Shown in pieces: positions 1 to 8,600 of a DNA stretch of 64,000 bases. The notes under the pieces are model-generated. The model had not been told where the DNA came from. It searched no databases and was given only the letters and a program-made list of their open reading frames with translations. Positions within the stretch are counted from its first letter, which is position 1; each line of letters opens with the position of its first letter. The position numbers were made by a program, and so were the translations under genes. The DNA is from Nemertoderma westbladi (Eukaryota > Xenacoelomorpha > Nemertodermatida > Nemertodermatidae), in NCBI GenBank assembly GCA_032718475.1, contig JAUCBJ010005825.1:54714-118713 (forward strand), in the 5' to 3' direction.

Positions 1-966
1 CCGCGAGCAATGAAGATGATCCTATGGGACGCCACCAGAGGGAGACAACAGGGCCATTCTGAGGGGCCACCGGCGAAGCGATATCGGGCACTAATAACAC
101 CAGCGCCCAAGGAGCCAACAACCGGAATCAGCAGGGAGGTGGCGGCGAAAGTCCGAAAGCAGAAAGCGGATCCCAGAGGAGCGGTGGTAACCAAGAAACG
201 ACCCAGGGAAGAGGACGCCAGGGGGAACTATCCCCAGAGGAACAGATAGGTTCCCAGGGCCGGGGGAGAGAAACTGAGACTTGGACGTGGTACGCCTGGA
301 AGGCGCCGCGTGGGACGTACGAACTATTAAGTACAAATTAAGCTAATGCAAATAATTAAATAAGTGCAATTATATGTACGTACGCAGTGATCAGTAGTTT
401 AGCAATAAAATATACGTTCGGAGTAAGTACTATAGTCATACAACCTTTCTCAATTAGCTACTGGGACTGGGGGGATAACTGACTATGGCACTATGGACGA
501 GACACCAGACGATTTCACACTTCTTGAGTGCGAAGGCACAAGAGGGGGGGGGGGGGAGATTCGTCAGAAGGGATGAGGTAGTCGAAGTGGGGTTGAGAGA
601 GACGAAGTAATAGTGCGAAGTGCGGAGAGAGTGCGGACGCAATTCTAGTGTGGGGGGGGAGAATAAGAGGCTGAGTGAGGGACGAGGAGGTCCGAGGGTA
701 TGAGAAAGTTAGGGCGAGAGTGGAGAAGAGATAGGGCGAAAGTGTTGGGGAAACAAAAGTCGCGTGAGAGGTGAGCGCGATCGGCCCGACATGGGACGCC
801 AGGCATACAGGGTAGCGTTATCATACCCATAGGGAGCGGCCTGGAAAGCCGGCTCCGAGAGAAAAGAATTCCACCCCACACCCGATACTAGATCGGGATC
901 CAGCGGGATTGTAGCGCACTTAAGGTGGATGCTATCTTCTCACCGGGAAGATAGCATGGGGGGGAG
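1..966 (+). mobile_element. 3' internal part of a gag-type LTR retroelement (window-truncated)
   Basis: Positions 423-966 align collinearly with 53636-54146, the region just inside the 3' LTR of the complete element further right. Both start at GTAAGTACTATAGTCATACA and end in a G-rich polypurine tract directly before TGTTAGC. The copy is therefore the 3' end of a second member of that family, and its 5' part lies outside the window. It lacks the short tandem repeats that fill the corresponding region of the complete copy. A run of G at about 547-558 and purine-rich sequence follow the last open frame. Confidence 0.8.
10..249 (+). CDS. Possible C-terminal end of a retroelement protein
   Basis: This short open frame begins at an ATG near the window edge and is rich in Arg, Lys and Pro. 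Its position just upstream of the conserved 3' internal region fits the basic tail of a gag-like protein. The last coding segment of the complete copy at 51473-52072 is likewise Arg-rich and sits upstream of non-coding DNA. No domain is recognisable and the frame may simply be chance. The true start, if any, lies before the window. Confidence 0.2.
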   Translation: MKMILWDATRGRQQGHSEGPPAKRYRALITPAPKEPTTGISREVAAKVRKQKADPRGAVVTKKRPREEDARGNYPQRNR

Positions 967-1511
967 TGTTAGCTTATTCAATCCCGCTAACACCCCATAA
1001 AGTTAAGCCGATAAGCAATATTGGGGGCCACGAGATTGGGTAATCACCAACTCGTGTCACCCCAATAAAATGGGAAGGAGAAACACAATGAGGGTCAGGG
1101 GCCAAACCCCTAACCCAGAGAGAACAGGTGGAGTGAACGGAAACACTCCAAAGGGCGCCAACAAGGGTATCAACCAATCAGAGGGGGGAAAGGCATCGAT
1201 TAGGTAGAGTAACAAGGCCAACCCGTGCAATATAGCCAGTTGGCAGTAATCATTTCAGTTCAGTTATCTCAGTATCATATTGGTGCTAGTTAGGTTAGTT
1301 AGTTTAGCTAGGGAAGGACCGGGACTTTAATTACCGTATCCCGCCTTCCATATACAACAACATTATCTATATCCATAGCTATATCTATATACCCGTACAA
1401 CCGACTATTATATACGACGAACGACACGAACTCTTTTTATCTTTCACACACGGCGGGGACGCGTGAACTAAACAACCGGATAAACCGGGATCCTTCCTGG
1501 ATCCCGTCACA
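967..1511 (+). mobile_element. LTR (3' LTR of the element entering the window)
   Basis: The 545-bp repeat begins TGTTAGC after a polypurine tract and ends CCCGTCACA, the TG...CA ends of an LTR. It matches the paired LTRs at 47651-48193 and 54147-54687, sharing the terminal blocks, a CACACGGCGGGGACGCGT block and a GGATAAACCGGGATCC block, but it is clearly diverged. Only the right flank can be seen, so its target-site duplication cannot be checked. It abuts LINE ORF1 sequence directly at 1512, which implies insertion into that LINE. Confidence 0.88.
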
Positions 1512-2249
1512 GATTCTCACTTCCAATCGTTGAGTGACGACCTGAAAGATATCAAGTCTGAACTCCAAAAGGTTCAATCTCAAAACGAGATACTGAAAAA
1601 AGAAAACTCATTACTGCGGCGCGACTTAGATACACTAACCAATGACAATGACAACATACTGCAATATCTGCATAGTAACAATCTACTGTTGCATGGCCTT
1701 CCTGAGTCTTCAAACGAACGAGATGAACAAACGGTTAGAACCCTACTAACATCCCTCGGTGTAGTGGAGGATGTCGACCTTCTACACCGCCTCGGTCCCA
1801 AACCAAAGTCTAAACCAACTAAGACGACTAGCCAGCCTACACCTCGACCGATAATAATTCAATTTACTCGCCACTCATTGCGGAATTATATCCTCTCCCA
1901 TAAAGGCGATCTTCCTTGTGGATTTTACGCATCTGAGCACTTAACCACTCGACGGTCGGCAATCCTACGTGAGGCCAAATCCCTTAAAAAATCGTGATCG
2001 GAGTGAAATTGGAGTGTCTTCGTTAAACATAAACTCGCCGACAAACCAACACTCATCTACACCCTTTCCGATCTCGATACTTTTAAGCGGAGTCCTCCCG
2101 CTACTCCTAACGAGGAAGCTGTTAACGAATCCTCCAACGTCGGCATCCCGGTCCATGGATCTCCCGGCGACCACGGTCCAAACACTTCCATTCGTGGATT
2201 GCGCTCAAGTATTACCCCGATCATCTATAATCCCGAAACTGATATCTAG
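1512..2249 (+). pseudogene. LINE ORF1 protein relic (coiled coil plus RNA-binding region)
   Basis: The frame starts without an ATG immediately after the LTR, so its 5' end was lost to that insertion. The first ~50 residues are a heptad-like coiled coil rich in Glu, Lys, Leu and Asn. They are followed by NLLLHGLPES and, further on, PIIIQFTRHSLRNYIL, the pattern of LINE ORF1 RNA-binding domains of the CR1/Jockey/Tx1 type. The frame continues past two TGA codons (1995-1997 and 2004-2006) to a TAG at 2247-2249, including NWSVFVKHKLADKP, which belongs to the same domain. It is therefore a broken ORF1. The partner ORF2 starts at 2592. Confidence 0.72.
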
Positions 2250-2591
2250 ATGGTTGGTGGATGGTCCATACTCGATGGTTGTTTACTGCCATGATGGGTC
2301 ACTCTAATTTTATACTAATTACATCTCAGAATAAGTCCAATTTAGAACTGTAACAATATCCACTATATATTCGTTAATTAGGACTAGTTTTTAATGCTAC
2401 ATTATAAAGCTCAGTAGAGGCTTTTCCTTATGTTAGTGCAGTGTAGCGGAATAATTTATCGGTACCTCACGTAGGTCATTCTGTGTTACTTTTAGTGCGT
2501 GTTTTCTTGTTGTCTACGTAAACTCTAGGATATATTGTTGTAACCCCCCCCCCCCCCCCCTTCCTCCTCCTTCCCCGCATTCTACTGTTCC
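2250..2591. other. LINE inter-ORF or untranslated sequence with a poly-C run
   Basis: No coding signal is seen. The stretch joins the ORF1 relic to the ORF2 start and contains a run of 17 C around 2544-2560 followed by a pyrimidine-rich tract. Confidence 0.4.
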
Positions 2592-2935
2592 ATGTCTCAC
2601 ACCCCCGACTTCTGTAATTTTTGCTATTCTAGATTCGATCCTACTGATAGTATAATAACTTGTAGTCTATGCACCGATCAATATCACTTACCCTGTGGCT
2701 CATACCTAATGTTTAATAACGAAAATAAATTTACAGACAATAATCCTTCGCTTTCTGTGTTTCAGTTTAACTGCCGTAGTTTACCAGCCAATTTATCTGC
2801 CATAACTGATTTTTTATTGACAATTGACAACAAATTTGACATACTTACATTTTCTGAAACATTTCTAATGGACAACTCACCTGGTAAGTCGAGGTAACAG
2901 TATAAAAATTAGTGGCTACAAAGATCCATTCTAGA
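2592..2935 (+). pseudogene. LINE ORF2 N-terminus: PHD-like finger and start of the endonuclease
   Basis: The ORF begins at an ATG at 2592. Residues 8-36 hold a Cys/His cluster (CNFC ... CSLC ... YHLPC) like the PHD-type finger found at the N-terminus of some CR1-group ORF2 proteins. FNCRSLPANLSAI and FDILTFSETFL then match the start of the exonuclease-endonuclease-phosphatase domain, with the catalytic Asn and Glu positions. A frameshift near 2892 moves the expected continuation into another frame, and homology stops at about 2935. The rest of ORF2, including the reverse transcriptase, is absent here. A C-terminal piece of a similar LINE lies at 21342-22070. Confidence 0.68.
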
Positions 2936-3289
2936 TTCTAAATTGAAAGATTGAAATGTTGAAAGATTTAATTTAACCTGTTCAGGAGAAAATATATTAC
3001 TACAAATTTATATATTGATTATTGATATTGATATATATTGATTTTTATTACATGGTGCTACGCTCTAAATATTACGCAGAGATATGACACTTATACAAAT
3101 ACTTGAGTACATCATGCCTAAAACTGACGGACTGATTGCTGATACTATTGCTTATGGTACTGTAAATAGACGGGCTTGCTTCATACTGTCATAGGGGCTG
3201 ATTTCTACTTCCTACGGCTGGAGTTTAGTAACGTTTATCGGGGCTGAGTCTGCCTTCGATAAGACCGAGATAAGACCGAGGGTGGATTT
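2936..3289. other. AT-rich sequence without recognisable features
   Basis: No open frame, repeat array or element end was recognised. The sequence passes into the 21-bp minisatellite. Confidence 0.4.
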
Positions 3290-3945
3290 TATTGGAGCAT
3301 AATTGGGGCTGAGTTCAGCTTCATCCAGGCCGAGTTCTCCTTCATTCGGGCCGAGTTCGCCTCCATCCAGGCTGAGACCGAGTTCGCCTTCATGCAGGCC
3401 GAGTTCGCCTTCATCCAAGCCAAGTTCGCCTTATCCTGGACTGAGTTCGCCTCCATCCAGGCCGAGATCGCCTTCACCCAGGCCGAGTTCGCCTTCTCGC
3501 GCACCGAGTTTGCCTCCATCCAGGCCGAGTTCGCCTCCATCCAGGCCGAGTTTGCTTTCATCCAGGCTGAGTTCGCCTTCATCAAGGCCGAGATCGCCTT
3601 CATCCAGGGCGAGTTTGCCTTTTCCTGGGCCGAGTTTGCCCCCATCCAGGCCGAGTTCGCCTTCGCCCAGTTCGAGTTCGCCTTCACCCGGACTGAGATC
3701 GCCTCCTCCGGGCCGAGTTTGCCTCCATCCAGGCCGAGTTTGCCTCCACTCATGCCGAGTTCGCCTTCATCTAGGCCGAGTTCGCCTTCATCCAGGCAGA
3801 GTTGACCTTCATCCGGGCCGAGTTCGCCTTCATCCAAGCCGAGTTCGCCGTCTTCTGCCCCGAGTTCGCCTCCATCCAGGCCAAGTTCATCTTCACCTGG
3901 GCCGGGTTCGCCTTCAACCGGGCCGAGGTCTCCTCCATCCATTCA
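3290..3945. repeat. 21-bp minisatellite
   Basis: About 31 tandem, variably diverged copies of a unit close to GCCGAGTTCGCCTTCATCCA plus G occur here. Because the unit is 7 codons long and contains no stop in several frames, long open frames appear on both strands. On the plus strand one frame reads repeated AEFAFIQ; on the minus strand one reads repeated DEGELGL. Single-base variants are spread without codon bias, and the frames begin and end inside the array. I therefore read it as a non-coding minisatellite, although an in-frame repeat protein cannot be excluded. Confidence 0.88.
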
Positions 3946-4575
3946 AGTCATATCAAAACCGCGGAGCGTAGCTGTTTGAAAAGTTGGTGAGTTGACGTTA
4001 TTACTTCATCTTATCACTTTCAAATTCACTCAACTGTTGAGTCATTGTCATTCATTGTCTGTTCAATCTATTTATACAAACATATACTACTGTCATTGAT
4101 TCTCGATCAATCGATACTACACACGACTGATACTACTATATACAGATCCCCCAGTTTAATACTTTTGTTTGATCATGTCTCATTATTGCTTCACCTGCCT
4201 CTGAATGCCATTGCTTGCCTTCACGAGAATTATCGAGTCTGGCACCATATTATACATCTGTATGTAATTATCATCTGATTATCAGAAATCACATATATAT
4301 TCTGTATATTTGACTTTGTTGTCTGTCCCGCTTGCTTTTCACTTATTTAAATTTGTTGTCTGTCCCATTGATTTCTTTTACACCTGTAACTACTGTGTAG
4401 CTCTTGTTTTGTGTATTTAATTTTACTGCCTGTCTCATCAGTTTTACACCTGTTTCAATCAACTATTTCCACCTGACTCCCCAGTAGCGATAACATTCTA
4501 CTGCACTCTGTTCTACTGTATTCTCATTTCATTCCCTGTCCCTCAGCTCAATACATTAGACGACCCTCCCCACCT
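3946..4575. other. AT-rich region upstream of the NeSL-like ORF
   Basis: No gene is seen. The segment is T-rich with repeated CTGTCTCAT/CTGTCCC words and probably includes the 5' untranslated region of the NeSL-like element. Its 5' boundary cannot be placed. Confidence 0.35.
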
Positions 4576-5556
4576 ATGGCAGATGAACCCAGCTACATAG
4601 ACCTCACAGAATCAGTCCTCATGAACGATGTCCCACCCACCAACATTGACACCTATGACTTCCAAGGCTTCACTATCTCAGAGGATGACATTAGCAGCTT
4701 AGACGCCGAGAATTGGGTAACTGACAACATAATAGAAGGTTTTCTACGACTTTATTCCAGAGAATATCCACCCCAAACCCGGGTTTACAGTACTCAAATA
4801 CTCTACATCCTTCGCAGAAAGGCAGGCTATGAATCCTTGAAACAATGGAACACCGACAACCCTTTTCAACTTAACTACCTGCTCTTTCCCATCCACAACA
4901 ACGGGCATTGGTCCTTGCTCTCATTTTCGCCAAAGACATGGGAGCTTAGATACTGTGACTCTCTCGGAACACTAAACCTACCAGTCATCAATGACATTAT
5001 GAATTGGTTGTCATTCGAGGCACGCAGATTCAACCTTCCAACAAGGGACTTTCTTATATTTCCGCCACTCCCAAAGCTCCAGTTCAACAATTTTCAATGT
5101 GGTATCTACATATGCAAATTTGCACAGCTAATCCTACAGTCCAAAACCTTCTCAGGTGTGAACGACATCTCCATTCAGGCATTCCGCAAGCATCTCCACT
5201 CCCAAGTGAAAACGAAATCCATCCTTATCAAAGGAGGAAACAGCCAACCAGACCACCCACCCCCCTGCCCACAGGAGCAAACTCTTAGACCAGGTAATCA
5301 TATCCATCCCAATCTCCCCATTCACTCCAACCCTTGCCAGGGCAATGACTTCCCCAGCCCCAGCCCCATGGGGACAAATCCAATCCACCACCCAGCAGAC
5401 CACAGCGACATTATTCAATCAATTACACCACCTGACAAAAACACCACCAATGACAGTCAACACCCACAATCTACCCAAGCCCCCACCCCCCCCCCCCCCC
5501 TCACGAACCCCATCCTCACCAACCCCCCTACCACAGTCCCCACAAATCACAAATAA
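4576..5556 (+). CDS. Ulp1-like cysteine protease domain of the NeSL element
   Basis: The frame starts at ATG 4576. Residues 45-190 match the Ulp1/SENP (C48) fold. NWVTDNIIEGFLRLY opens the domain, IHNNGHWSLL carries the catalytic His111, RYCDSLG carries Asp128, and KLQFNNFQCGIYICKF carries the oxyanion Gln169 and nucleophile Cys175 at the usual +6 spacing. The canonical Asp before Cys-Gly is replaced by Gln. All catalytic residues are present, so the domain could once have been active, processing either the element polyprotein or host SUMO-type conjugates; the family role is not settled. The C-terminal ~110 residues are a Pro/Thr/Gln linker, and the frame stops after the poly-C tract where the neighbouring frame takes over. 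Confidence 0.82.
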   Translation: MADEPSYIDLTESVLMNDVPPTNIDTYDFQGFTISEDDISSLDAENWVTDNIIEGFLRLYSREYPPQTRVYSTQILYILRRKAGYESLKQWNTDNPFQLNYLLFPIHNNGHWSLLSFSPKTWELRYCDSLGTLNLPVINDIMNWLSFEARRFNLPTRDFLIFPPLPKLQFNNFQCGIYICKFAQLILQSKTFSGVNDISIQAFRKHLHSQVKTKSILIKGGNSQPDHPPPCPQEQTLRPGNHIHPNLPIHSNPCQGNDFPSPSPMGTNPIHHPADHSDIIQSITPPDKNTTNDSQHPQSTQAPTPPPPLTNPILTNPPTTVPTNHK

Positions 5557-6325
5557 ACAACAATTACCCCCTCAATCATTGTCATCTCCCTCACAACAAC
5601 AACCATCACAACAACAGTCACAGACATCCTCTATTATCTCAACATCCCAATCCACCTGTCCATCCTGCAAGAAAACATATTCTGTCACCAGCAACGGGAG
5701 ACTCCACAAGCATAATGCCACAAATGGTCGCGTCTGTCCAGGCTCAGGCACCATTGCGGAGCCTCAACCTATACAAACCCTCTTTATACCAGCACCAGCA
5801 CCCCACAATTCACTAACTGAAGCGGAATCTGCCAGCAATACATCCACCAATGACTACTTAAAAGTATTTAAAGTTCTTCTCCTCACTAGGACACTTACAC
5901 GCATCCCCCGGGGAGCAAGACAACTGGCCTCAACATGTTACACCAAGCTATGCAAAGCAGTAGTCAATCATAACTCCATGCATGAGTGGCTAAACCTTAC
6001 AGCCTTCCCTTATAGCCTGAGGATTCCCCCCCAAGTACACAAACGGAGAAAGCGAAACCCCGGTTTATTGGAGAAATCCCTGACAAGTAAGGTCAAGGAC
6101 CAGCTGCACGAATTCATGGAGCTATGTGAATCACAGGAGCCTCTAGTTCTCCCAGTACCTGAACAACAGCAACATCATAACAAACCTAAACCCACCAAAC
6201 AAAAACACACACAACGACAAGAAGACTTTTTGGGGTTACTCATCTCTTCAAAAATAGAGGAAGGTAATATCAAGGCAGCAGCCCACCTGGCATCTTCATC
6301 AGCCACCATAGCACCAGCCAACTAG
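5345..6325 (+). CDS. NeSL linker with Cys/His zinc finger, continuing to the reverse transcriptase
   Basis: This frame overlaps the end of the protease frame and very probably continues the same polyprotein after a length change in the C run at ~5485-5500. A Gln/Ser/Thr-rich linker leads to CPSCKKTYSV ... LHKH ... RVCPGSG (about residues 104-134), a nucleic-acid-binding finger typical of NeSL proteins. About 75 residues later a basic, alpha-helical stretch (LTRIPRGARQLASTCYTKLC) begins. That stretch is widely seen upstream of the reverse transcriptase in this group. The TAG at 6323-6325 falls inside homologous sequence, because the same frame continues with clear reverse-transcriptase N-terminal motifs. 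Confidence 0.7.
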   Translation: MTSPAPAPWGQIQSTTQQTTATLFNQLHHLTKTPPMTVNTHNLPKPPPPPPPSRTPSSPTPLPQSPQITNKQQLPPQSLSSPSQQQPSQQQSQTSSIISTSQSTCPSCKKTYSVTSNGRLHKHNATNGRVCPGSGTIAEPQPIQTLFIPAPAPHNSLTEAESASNTSTNDYLKVFKVLLLTRTLTRIPRGARQLASTCYTKLCKAVVNHNSMHEWLNLTAFPYSLRIPPQVHKRRKRNPGLLEKSLTSKVKDQLHEFMELCESQEPLVLPVPEQQQHHNKPKPTKQKHTQRQEDFLGLLISSKIEEGNIKAAAHLASSSATIAPAN

Positions 6326-6588
6326 GCAACACTAGATGCACTCATAGCCCTACACCCGACCCGACCACCTGAAGATCATATTGGGGTAACATCAATAGCT
6401 GATGCCAAAGCCCCAATCCTTGAGCTCTCTTACACCGACATCCGTAAGTCAATTAAAGCCTTTCCCGAAGGCTCCGCGGCAGGTCCAGATAATCTCAGAC
6501 CTCAACATCTGAAAGACCTCTGCTCCTTCTCCGTGGGTGATACAGCAACAGACCTCTTGAAAGGAGTAACCTCAGTTGCCAACATGAT
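6326..6588 (+). pseudogene. NeSL reverse transcriptase, N-terminal part
   Basis: Reading on in the same frame past the TAG gives IRKSIKAFPEGSAAGPDNLR and PQHLKDL, the fingers region (GSAxGPDxLRPQHLK) of NeSL-type reverse transcriptases. The sequence stops at the target-site duplication GCCAACATGAT (6578-6588), where a LINE has inserted, and resumes in frame after the second copy of that 11-mer at 7858. Confidence 0.8.
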
Positions 6589-7857
6589 CATCCTTAGATC
6601 ATTATAATGATGATGGGGTGATGATAACTCCACCTACTGGCTCCAGAAGTCGAGGAAATCCTGCCAAGTACCTAACTGATCTAGACTTTGCTGATGACTT
6701 AGGAGTACTCTCAGAATCATTAGAGGGAGCCCAACGGCTCCTCAGCTCATTAGAACATGCTGCTTCTAGTGTTGGTCTTTTTATTAACTCCAGAAAGACC
6801 AAAATTCTGACAGTTAACTTTGAAAGTCCTCAGCAAGGCTCTGATCGGATGAGCATAAGCTCAAAGGATGGTATGCTTGAGCATGTGGACGACTTCTGTT
6901 ACCTGGGATCATGGATCCGGAAGTCAGGTGAGGACCTTCGAATACGTAAGGGAAAGGCATGGGCAGCCTTGAATAGTCTTTCCAGGATTTGGAAGTCACC
7001 GAGAATTAATCGGAAACTTAAGGTCCGATTATTTAGAGCAGCAGTAGTTCCAGTACTCCTCTACGGGAGTCCATGCTGGGCTCTAACTGCTGAGGACACC
7101 AAATCTCTGGATGGCACATTCCTAGTGTTGGTCTTTTTATTAACTCCAGAAAGACCAAAATTCTGACAGTTAACTTTGAAAGTCCTCAGCAAGTCTCTGA
7201 TCGGATGAGCATAAGCTCAAAGGATGGTATGCTTGAGCATGTGGACGACTTCTGTTACCTGGGATCATGGATCCGGAAGTCAGGTGAGGACCTTCGAATA
7301 CGTAAGGGAAAGGCATGGGCAGCCTTGAATAGTCTTTCCAGGATTTGGAAGTCACCGAGAATTAATCGGAAACTTAAGGTCCGATTATTAAGAGCAGCAG
7401 TAGTTCCAGTACTCCTCTACGGGAGTCCATGCTGGGCTCTAACTGCTGAGGACACCAAATCTCTGGATGGCACATTCACAAGAATGCTACGCGGGGTTCA
7501 TTGTGTCAAGTACAATGCACACATCTCCAACCAGACACTATATAACATTGGAGGTGTCTCATTGGTTCCCCCAAGCTTGACACTAGAACAAAATCGCCTC
7601 CGCTTTGCAGGACATTGCTTTCGCTGTGAGGACCAGCCAGTGCATAATCTTGTACTTTGGCAGCCTCATGGAGTGAATAAGCATGGTGGACAGCCCATGA
7701 CTTTCTTGAGACGCATCTTAAAGGACACTGGCCTTAAAGATGTGGATGATCTAGCAAATGTCATGGGTGATAGGGAGTTGTGGAGGTGCAATTTTGTTGA
7801 CAAGCCGGCACAGCATTCTTAAAAATGCAGCTGCAATGCAGCATGCCGATCCTAGTA
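6589..7857 (+). mobile_element. LINE-A copy 1, 5' truncated, with 11-bp target-site duplication
   Basis: The 1.27-kb insert is flanked by GCCAACATGAT at 6578-6588 and 7858-7868. It encodes the reverse transcriptase from motif C onward (DLDFADDLGVLSES) through the thumb and C-terminal region (DFCYLGSWIRKSGEDLRI, LLYGSPCWALT, RLRFAGHCFR, NLVLWQPHG) and ends with GCATGCCGATCCTAGTA. The same family occurs reversed at 10319-11637 and 27424-29488, where the tail extends into a (TAG)n-type trinucleotide run. The clade was not fixed; it resembles RTE/RTEX- or CR1-group LINEs. The insertion splits the NeSL reverse transcriptase. Confidence 0.88.
6766..7477 (+). repeat. 356-bp tandem duplication inside LINE-A copy 1
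   Basis: The segment 6766-7121 is repeated at 7122-7477 with only a few substitutions, for example GCAAGGCTC versus GCAAGTCTC and ATTATTTAG versus ATTATTAAG. The junction causes a frameshift that ends the first open frame. The other two copies of this LINE in the window carry the segment once, so the duplication arose in or shortly before this copy. Confidence 0.9.
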
Positions 7858-8575
7858 GCCAACATGATGGTGAAAGGTGTTGTCCCCCAAGGAGTGCTAC
7901 CCTTCGTTTATGGAGCCAAACTATGTGCTTTCTCCAAGCTCACCAGCGGAGTCAGACCGATTGCAGTGGGATGCACCATACGCAGGCTCACTGCAAAGAC
8001 ATGCTGCAGGATAGCAATGCAGAACACAGGGCTCCAACTAGCACCACATCAACTCGACATTGGTACAGCCAGAGGAGCTGAGGCAGCAGTACATAGCGGT
8101 AGGTGATTCCTCCAGGAATCACAGGAAGCCAATGTCTTGGTAAAGGTTGATTTTGCAAATGCCTTTAATAGCATAAATCGCAGCCATGTCCTCAAGTCTA
8201 TTCTAAACAACCTCCCGCCCCTGTATAACCTAGCTTATCAGGCTTATGAGCAGCCATCTCACCTGTTCTACCGGGACACCATTATCCCCTCAGATGATGG
8301 TGTGCAACAAGGTGATCCCCTGGCATCTCTCCTCTTTAGCAATGACATCCATGAGGTTGTGACAAACATAACAACCCCCATAAATATCTGGTATCTAGAT
8401 GACGGAACACTCGGAGGGAATGCTTCCAAAGTAGCCGCAGGCCTACACCAAGTCATCGCACAGGCAGCCATGCTAGGGCTCACAATCAAGCCAACTAAGT
8501 GCGAACTGATTTTCGCTCCCAGCTTCCCAGAGGACCTTAAGATTGACAAGATAACGCCAGGCATTGTGGTAATTA
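7858..8575 (+). pseudogene. NeSL reverse transcriptase, catalytic palm
   Basis: The frame continues the NeSL protein across the LINE insert: FVYGAKLCAFSK, GVRPIAVGCTIRRL, then motif A VKVDFANAFNSI, motif B GVQQGDPLASLLF and motif C WYLDDGTLGG. All three catalytic Asp positions are retained. A TGA at 8104-8106 interrupts the frame between GAEAAVHSGR and motif A. Similarity ends near 8575 (after DKITPGIV), shortly before the TTAA of the piggyBac-like insertion. The thumb, CCHC finger and endonuclease are missing. Confidence 0.82.
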
Positions 8576-8600
8576 TATTATACAGTTGAACTCGCCAATA

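Larger units (their letters stand above)
4576..8575 (+). mobile_element. NeSL-like non-LTR retrotransposon, 3' truncated and interrupted
   Basis: The domain order along the element is Ulp1-type cysteine protease (4576 on), a long Pro/Gln/Thr linker, a Cys/His finger at about 5657-5750, and reverse transcriptase halves at 6326-6588 and 7858-8575. Ulp1 plus this reverse transcriptase type is the signature of the NeSL clade, including the related Utopia elements. Damage seen: a frame change in or near the C-homopolymer at ~5485-5500, TAG at 6323-6325, a LINE inserted at 6589-7857, TGA at 8104-8106, and loss of everything after about 8575, including the restriction-like endonuclease. Fragments carrying that missing C-terminal region lie at 18107-18577 and, reversed, at 26430-27420. 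Confidence 0.82.

Noticed and set aside
3289-3942. Acidic repeat protein (DEGELGL repeats) on the minus strand
   Set aside because: Open frames exist on both strands, start inside the array and show no conserved ends. A minisatellite explains it better.
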